NCBI GenBank assembly: GCA_040880305.1
Contig: JBBDIP010000019.1
Span: 1-37,109, forward strand
Direction of reading: 5' to 3'
DNA from: JBBDIP01 sp040880305
Lineage (GTDB): Bacteria; Bacillota; Sulfobacillia; Fermentithermobacillales; Fermentithermobacillaceae
DNA: 37,109 bases
Of the stretch, positions 32,545-37,109 are shown one piece after another. A model generated the notes under the pieces. That model worked only from the letters and a program-made list of their open reading frames with translations, was not told the DNA's origin and did not search any database. A program made the position numbers and the translations under genes. The stretch's first letter is position 1. Every line of letters starts with the position of its first letter.

Positions 32545-32610
32545 TTGAAGCTCGAAGGAGGAATCTTCTACGTGAAGAGCGGCTCAGGCTACGTGGTCAT
32601 CGACGGTTGA
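32545..32610 (+). CDS. 21-codon micro-ORF with a strong ribosome site, possible gene remnant
   Basis: Directly after the hemerythrin stop is TAGGAGGAATCC and an in-frame TTG. It encodes 21 residues starting MKLEGGIFYVK and ending YVVIDG before TGA. The AGGAGG overlaps the preceding stop, a classic coupling layout. The sequence reads like the N-terminal strand of a larger beta-rich protein cut short. I cannot assign a family. It may be a truncated gene or a translated small peptide. Confidence 0.35.
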   Translation: MKLEGGIFYVKSGSGYVVIDG

Positions 32611-32650
32611 AGGAAAGCGCCGCGTGACTGAAGGTGTAGGCCGGTCGACC

Positions 32651-32974
32651 TCAGCTTTCTTCGGGGTCCCGGCATTCCCTAACGGATTCGATGCTCAGTC
32701 TAGCCTCTTCTTCTGTGGGGAGGTCAGCGACGGCATCCCGCATCTTTTGCCATCCCAGCGGGTCAAGACAGTAGTGGGTGTAATACCCGCTTTTCATACC
32801 TGTGACAAGCCCCTGTTCTCTAAGGATTTTGAGGTGCTGGGATATGGCTGACGAACTTATGCCTAGTCTAAAAGCCAAGCTCCGCACGCACCTCGCGTGT
32901 TTGCGCAGCTCTGAAATTATGGTTAGCCTGGTTTCGTCAGCTATGGCCCTCAGTAGGAGCACTCGATCATCCAT
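32651..32974 (-). CDS. ArsR/SmtB-family winged-helix repressor
   Basis: The 107-residue protein has the ArsR fold: RAIADETRLTIISELRKHARCVRSLAFRLGISSSAISQHLKILREQGLV, then a wing MKSGYYTHYCLDP. The usual ELCVCDL metal motif reads ARCVRSL, with one Cys, and two other cysteines are scattered. It is therefore unlikely to be a classical arsenic or zinc sensor; the ligand is unknown. It begins 2 nt after the second exporter gene, making it the last gene of an exporter operon. Autoregulation at the upstream AT-rich promoter is inferred. Confidence 0.88.
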   Translation of the reverse strand: MDDRVLLLRAIADETRLTIISELRKHARCVRSLAFRLGISSSAISQHLKILREQGLVTGMKSGYYTHYCLDPLGWQKMRDAVADLPTEEEARLSIESVRECRDPEES

Positions 32975-32975
32975 G

Positions 32976-34772
32976 TCAGCTCATCATCTGTCTATCGCAC
33001 AACTCTTTGTACAGAGGAACGCTTTCCAGAAGAGCCTCGTGCGTCCCGTAACCGATCAATTTTCCCTGCTTAAGCACCACTATACCGGCAACATTCCTTA
33101 CGGTGCTGAACCGGTGAGCCACTACTATGGTTGTCCGGCCTTTCATTAGTTCACCCATAGCCGATTGTATAAGCCTCTCAGTCGACGCGTCAACGCTGGA
33201 TATAGCTTCATCCAGTATCAAGATAGGGCAGTTCATCAGAAGCGCCCTTGCGAACGAAACGAGTTGCCGCTGGCCGCCTGAAAGCCTGACACCACGCTCT
33301 CCCACCTCTGTGTCATAACCCTCTTTGAGGGAGTTCACCAAGTGGTCCAGAGAGCATTTTCTCGCAGCCTCCACTATGTCCTCAATGCAGGCGTCGGGCC
33401 TTCCAAGAGCGATGTTCTCAGCGATAGTGCCGGGAAAGAGGACAACATCCTGTGGTACAAAGCTAATAAGGCTACGCAGGTCTTCGAGCGAGATATCTCT
33501 CACGTCAATGCCGTCTATGGTCACGGAACCTTGTTCCACATCGTAAAGACGCGAGATGAGCTTAACGATGGTGCTTTTTCCCGCACCACTAGGTCCGACG
33601 ATCGCGGTCGCCTGGCCTCCCGGGATCCTCAAGCTGAACCCCGAGAAGACATGCTGCCCCGGAGAGTAACCGAACGTCACGTCATGAAACTCGATATCTC
33701 CTTTGATTGTTCTTTCCATCTTCACAGGGTGAGTCGAATCTCTTACCGCCGGTTCAACCTTGAGGTATTCGTGGAGCCGTTCGGCTGAAGCCGCGGCGGT
33801 CTGATACAGGCCGTAAAGCTGACTTAGGTCCCTTAGAGGCAGGAAAAACTTCGACACATAGCTCACAAAGGCGATCAGTAGTCCCGGAGTGAGTGTGCCA
33901 TGAGCTACCATGGCGCCACCGGCCCACAGCACAAGAGCGGAACTCACGGTACCTGAGGCTGACATGAAAGGGAAAAATAATGCGGACGCGACGACGGCCT
34001 TTACGTTTGCGGCATAGGTCTCCTTGCTGAGCCGGTCCAGGTTGGCCACTGTGCTTTTCTGACCGGCCATAGACTGCACAACTCTCATACCGGCGATGTT
34101 CTGCTCGACGCCGGTATTCAGATCGCCCAGACGCTGCCTGACTTCCCGGGAGGCCTTCCTCATCAGACGGCCAAGGACGGAAGTCCCCACAACGATGAAA
34201 GGTATGACCGCCAGACTTGCCAATGTCAGCTTCACGTGAAGCGTGAACATGAAACCGACCGTCGCTACCATGGTCAAAGAGTCGCTGACAGCGCCGACAA
34301 ACCCTCTCGAGACAAGGTCTGAAAGCGAGTTGACGTCATTCACCAGCCTTGACATGATGTCCCCTGACTTACGTTTTTCATAAAAATCCACTGACAGAGA
34401 CATCAAGTGTTCATAGAGGTCCTGCCTGATCCGGCTCACAATTGACTGCCCTACCAGGGTGGAAAACAGGGAGCCCCAGTAGGAGGCAAACCAGAACGCA
34501 CCGTAGAGAACAGCGTAGGCGGCGAGGATCCATGTAAGCCCACGCAGATTACCCGGGATTATGTACTGATCGATGGCCACCTTGACCAAATAGGGGGCAA
34601 TTACGTTAACTGCCGATACAACAACCATCGACACCATGGCCAACCAAAGACGTAGTCTATGGGGCCGAAGGTATGTCCTCACCATGCTTAGGACATCTTT
34701 GTCCAGGTCCTTCAACCGATGGGGCTCTACCTCAGCGCTGACGCTACCGTGAAAACCTGCCCGCGTCGACAT
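32976..34772 (-). CDS. ABC exporter half-transporter (second subunit)
   Basis: The 598-residue protein has a six-helix membrane domain (about 40-330) and a nucleotide-binding domain. Walker A is GPSGAGKST (about 393-401), the signature LSGGQRQ (about 497-503), Walker B ILILDEA with catalytic Glu about 522, and the switch His about 553. The pair with the preceding gene resembles heterodimeric multidrug exporters of the BmrCD/LmrCD type. Unlike those, the catalytic Glu is present in both subunits. GAGGGATGACCA precedes the ATG, 13 nt after the first subunit's stop. The substrate is unknown. Confidence 0.93.
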   Translation of the reverse strand: MSTRAGFHGSVSAEVEPHRLKDLDKDVLSMVRTYLRPHRLRLWLAMVSMVVVSAVNVIAPYLVKVAIDQYIIPGNLRGLTWILAAYAVLYGAFWFASYWGSLFSTLVGQSIVSRIRQDLYEHLMSLSVDFYEKRKSGDIMSRLVNDVNSLSDLVSRGFVGAVSDSLTMVATVGFMFTLHVKLTLASLAVIPFIVVGTSVLGRLMRKASREVRQRLGDLNTGVEQNIAGMRVVQSMAGQKSTVANLDRLSKETYAANVKAVVASALFFPFMSASGTVSSALVLWAGGAMVAHGTLTPGLLIAFVSYVSKFFLPLRDLSQLYGLYQTAAASAERLHEYLKVEPAVRDSTHPVKMERTIKGDIEFHDVTFGYSPGQHVFSGFSLRIPGGQATAIVGPSGAGKSTIVKLISRLYDVEQGSVTIDGIDVRDISLEDLRSLISFVPQDVVLFPGTIAENIALGRPDACIEDIVEAARKCSLDHLVNSLKEGYDTEVGERGVRLSGGQRQLVSFARALLMNCPILILDEAISSVDASTERLIQSAMGELMKGRTTIVVAHRFSTVRNVAGIVVLKQGKLIGYGTHEALLESVPLYKELCDRQMMS

Positions 34773-34785
34773 TGGTCATCCCTCA

Positions 34786-36609
34786 CTAAAGGTCAGGCGA
34801 ATGGGTCTCGCCGGACAAACTGCCGCTGTATAAGTCTCTGTATGGCCCCACTTCTGACACAAGCGTGTCGTGAGGCCCGCTTTGCACGATTTTCCCGCCC
34901 TCGATCACAAGTATCCTGTCAGCGTTCTTTGCTGTCCAAAGCCGGTGGGCTATCACAAACACGGTCCGCCCGCGGAAAAGGTGGTCCAACGCAGTGGTAA
35001 TCCGTTCCTCGGTCTCGGCGTCAACGTTTGAGGTCGGCTCATCCAGTATAAGGACCCGGGGATCAGCAAGGAGCGTGCGGGCGATGGATATCCTTTGCCT
35101 CTGCCCACCCGAAAGGTTCACGCCTCTCTCTCCCACCCGGCTCTGATAGCCATCTGGAAGAGAGGAGATGAAATCATGGATCTGGGCAGCCCTTGCCGCC
35201 TCCAAGATATCCTTGTCAGACGCCATAGGTCTGCCAAAGCCTATATTTTCCGCAATGTTGCCGCTGAAGAGGAAGGTCTCTTGGAGGACAATGCCTATGT
35301 TCCTCCTGAGGTCTCTTAGCGCCACTTCTCTCACATCTTGCCCGTCCAGGAGCACCCGACCGCGTTCCGCATCGTAGAAACGACCTATCAGATGGACCAA
35401 CGTGGTCTTCCCGGCTCCGGTAGGTCCGACTATCGCCACAGTCTCACCAGGGCTGACTGTCATAGAAACGTCCTTAATAACCGGGTTCCCCTTGTCGTAA
35501 GCAAAAGAGACGTTTTGCAGCTCAACTTTTCCCTCCACACGCTTAAGCCGGACCGCGTTGGGGGAGTCCTTAACTTCCGGTTCCGTATCAAGCACCTCAA
35601 AGACCCTGGCGGCTGAAGTGATGGCGTTGATCGACTGCCCCAGCAGCATCCCGGTCTGCCTGACAGGTCTCATCAGCATCCCCACATAACTAATGAAACC
35701 TGTAAGGGTTCCCAGCGTAATGCCTCCAAGGATCGCATACCTACCCCCGTACCACAGAACCAATCCGGTCCCCCACCCCATGAGGACGAAGACGTACGGG
35801 ATCCAGATAGCGTTGACCCTGCCGGCCTCAACGTTGACCGAGTAAAACTCCTGGTTCTGCCGGTTGAAGATGCGGACAGACCTCTCCTCTGCGCCGAGTA
35901 TCTTGAGCACCTGCACCCCCATGAGTTCCTGGTGGAGAACGCTGTTTAGCTTGCCAAGCACCCGCCTGGTTTTCTGTGCCAGAGGCCTGACCTTCAGCGT
36001 GTACCGTGTCATACCGTGCACCAGGAAGGGGCTCACGGTCAGGTAAAGAAGCGCCAGGGCAGGGCTCCACGCAAACAACACCACCAAGATCCCAAGGAGT
36101 ATGAGGATGTTGGTGGTTATGTAGACGGCCGCAAAACCAAAGAAGTGCTGGAGATCATCGGCGTCCGCCGTAACCCTCGAGATAATGTCGCCTGTATTTT
36201 GCCTATCAAAGTAAGAGAATGACAGCTCGTTGAGGTGAGTGTACAGTTCGCTTCTGATGTCATAGATGGCTTTGTGGCCGGCGGCTTCCGCCAGATACCG
36301 CACCAGGAAGTCGAACCCACCCTGGGCTATCGAAGTACCCACGATGCCCAACGTGAACAACCAGAGGAGACTGGCGTCTTTGGCCAAGACGACGGAATCA
36401 ACCGCCATCTTGATGAAGATAGGGGGAGTCAGACTGAGCGCGGAAGCCAGGACCGCTGAGACCAAAGCTCCCGCTACCATTAGCCTGTGCGGCGCCAAGT
36501 ATCTCATCAATCTCAGAAGACTTCTCGTCTGGCTCGCCTGAGGCTGCGTCGGTACTGAAGGGCCTCCAGGCTTACCTGGACGTTTAGGTGTATTCTCTGA
36601 TTTGGCCAT
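34786..36609 (-). CDS. ABC exporter half-transporter (first subunit)
   Basis: The 607-residue protein has a basic Pro-rich N-terminal tail, a six-helix membrane domain (about 40-335) and a nucleotide-binding domain. Walker A is GPTGAGKTT (about 395-403). The signature is LSGGQRQRISIARTLL, Walker B is RVLILDEPTS, and the switch is FVIAHRL. I chose ATG 36609 because AGAGG lies 8 nt upstream; a GTG 15 nt earlier is in frame but less well placed. It is the first gene of a three-gene operon with the second exporter subunit and an ArsR regulator. Confidence 0.93.
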   Translation of the reverse strand: MAKSENTPKRPGKPGGPSVPTQPQASQTRSLLRLMRYLAPHRLMVAGALVSAVLASALSLTPPIFIKMAVDSVVLAKDASLLWLFTLGIVGTSIAQGGFDFLVRYLAEAAGHKAIYDIRSELYTHLNELSFSYFDRQNTGDIISRVTADADDLQHFFGFAAVYITTNILILLGILVVLFAWSPALALLYLTVSPFLVHGMTRYTLKVRPLAQKTRRVLGKLNSVLHQELMGVQVLKILGAEERSVRIFNRQNQEFYSVNVEAGRVNAIWIPYVFVLMGWGTGLVLWYGGRYAILGGITLGTLTGFISYVGMLMRPVRQTGMLLGQSINAITSAARVFEVLDTEPEVKDSPNAVRLKRVEGKVELQNVSFAYDKGNPVIKDVSMTVSPGETVAIVGPTGAGKTTLVHLIGRFYDAERGRVLLDGQDVREVALRDLRRNIGIVLQETFLFSGNIAENIGFGRPMASDKDILEAARAAQIHDFISSLPDGYQSRVGERGVNLSGGQRQRISIARTLLADPRVLILDEPTSNVDAETEERITTALDHLFRGRTVFVIAHRLWTAKNADRILVIEGGKIVQSGPHDTLVSEVGPYRDLYSGSLSGETHSPDL

Positions 36610-36630
36610 TGTTGAACCTCTCACCCATAA

Positions 36631-36677
36631 TTAAGTGTAGACTTATTCATATTAACTAGTACTTAACAGGTTTGCAA
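36631..36677 (-). promoter_or_regulatory. Promoter and possible ArsR operator of the exporter operon
   Basis: TTGCAA (36672-36677) and TAATAT (36649-36654) are 17 bp apart. The region is AT-rich in a GC-rich window and contains an inverted repeat, TTAAGT (36631-36636) and ACTTAA (36661-36666), that spans the -10 box. ArsR-family repressors often bind such AT-rich dyads over promoters. That the trailing arsR product binds here is inference. Confidence 0.45.
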
Positions 36678-36705
36678 GAGTGGGCCAAGTGAGTTATGTG
36701 CAAAA

Positions 36706-36957
36706 TTAGGCAGACAACAGGTACTCCAGGCCCAACTCGTCTACCACTTTCAGCCCCAGTAATCGTGACGAACGCCAGGCCCGGCCTTTGGTCAGGTCCA
36801 CTGCTCTGGCAAGGTCGTCCATATGTGCTACTAACAGCAGTTCTTTGGCCGGAGGGCCGACACGCGATGTAAGACCGAAGTCAACGACTACTACCCGCCC
36901 TCCGGGTTTTGAGATCCGGGCGACCTCACGGAAGCTCTCCTGGGGTTTTTCCGGAGC
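36706..36957 (-). pseudogene. C-terminal remnant of a SAM-dependent methyltransferase
   Basis: A frame of 83 codons runs without an initial start codon from just after an in-frame TAG (36958-36960) to TAA at 36706. It begins APEKPQESFREVARISKPGG and continues RVVVVDFGL. This is the usual helix and beta5 region (ExxRxLkPGG) of class I methyltransferases of the UbiE type. An internal ATG exists but would give only the tail. The upstream part is disrupted: another frame reads TLALNSIPRA just before the TAG. That is compatible with a frameshifted gene. Confidence 0.5.
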
Positions 36958-37109
36958 CTATCGCGCGTGGAATACTGTTCAACGCCAGCGTCATCAATCT
37001 CCCCGATCATGGCGCAATGTCGGCAAGCGTCAACATGCAGAAGGGGCATCGTACTGGGCTTGCCCCGTTTTGGTAGACACCGAAACACACGCCTCAGTCG
37101 CTGGCCGCT
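36958..37109 (-). other. Right edge, disrupted reading frames
   Basis: These bases probably belong to the 5' portion of the methyltransferase remnant. No frame on either strand gives a confident product; a frame with VRCPFCMLTLADIAP ends quickly in TGA. The window stops here, so an intact upstream portion cannot be ruled out. Confidence 0.35.

Noticed and set aside
1..37109. CRISPR arrays, tRNA or rRNA genes, insertion sequences, prophage
   Set aside because: I looked for regularly spaced repeats, cloverleaf-like segments, transposase motifs and attachment-site repeats and saw none.

Overview
This window is a chromosomal segment of a GC-rich, endospore-forming member of the Bacillota (Firmicutes). 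The evidence is the gene content: SpoIID/LytB, YunB, a BofC-like protein, YtxC, a YqzL-like small protein, MutS2 and PolX occur together. Two tRNA-synthetase transcripts carry T-box leaders, and infC-rpmI-rplT has its own leader terminator. Synteny (ruvCAB next to DUF2905/spoIID; thrS-infC-rpmI-rplT; trmH-yqzL-pheST; ytxC beside thrS) resembles Moorella/Desulfotomaculum-type clostridia. I cannot name the species. Nearly all genes lie on the minus strand.

Layout, left to right. (1) 1-1357: an accessory edge with a plus-strand orphan winged-helix regulator behind a clear promoter, flanked by non-coding sequence. (2) 1358-8775, minus strand (transcription runs right to left): yunB, nadE, yebC, a bofC-like gene, ruvC-ruvA-ruvB, queH, DUF2905 and spoIID. 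Several of these overlap by ATGA. (3) 8789-12265: tyrS and a class A penicillin-binding protein diverge from a mirror-image promoter. (4) 12269-19752, minus: mutS2, a thioredoxin-like gene, a DUF421 membrane protein, an orphan solute-binding lipoprotein, an L,D-transpeptidase and polX. (5) 19759-31195, minus: pheS-pheT behind a T-box, a yqzL-like small gene, a TrmH/SpoU methyltransferase, a KtrA/KtrB potassium uptake pair, infC-rpmI-rplT, thrS behind a T-box, and ytxC. (6) 31196-37109: an accessory edge with a broken Rrf2-type regulator and a DUF438/hemerythrin gene (plus strand), then an ABC exporter pair with a trailing ArsR regulator and a methyltransferase remnant (minus strand).

Most of the window is housekeeping: translation, recombination and repair, cell wall, potassium uptake and sporulation. 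I found no CRISPR array, transposase, phage gene, rRNA or tRNA, and no clearly new multi-gene defence or biosynthetic system. The signals most worth following are smaller. PolX appears to have lost its polymerase catalytic residues but kept an intact PHP nuclease site. The C-terminal tail of ruvC is built from two strong palindromes. infC appears to start with ATA. The tyrS/PBP promoter region is a perfect 12-bp mirror. A truncated Rrf2 regulator and the adjacent hemerythrin gene share a 19-bp motif at their starts. A 39-codon YqzL-like gene is also present. Coordinates of short sites were counted by hand and may be off by a base.
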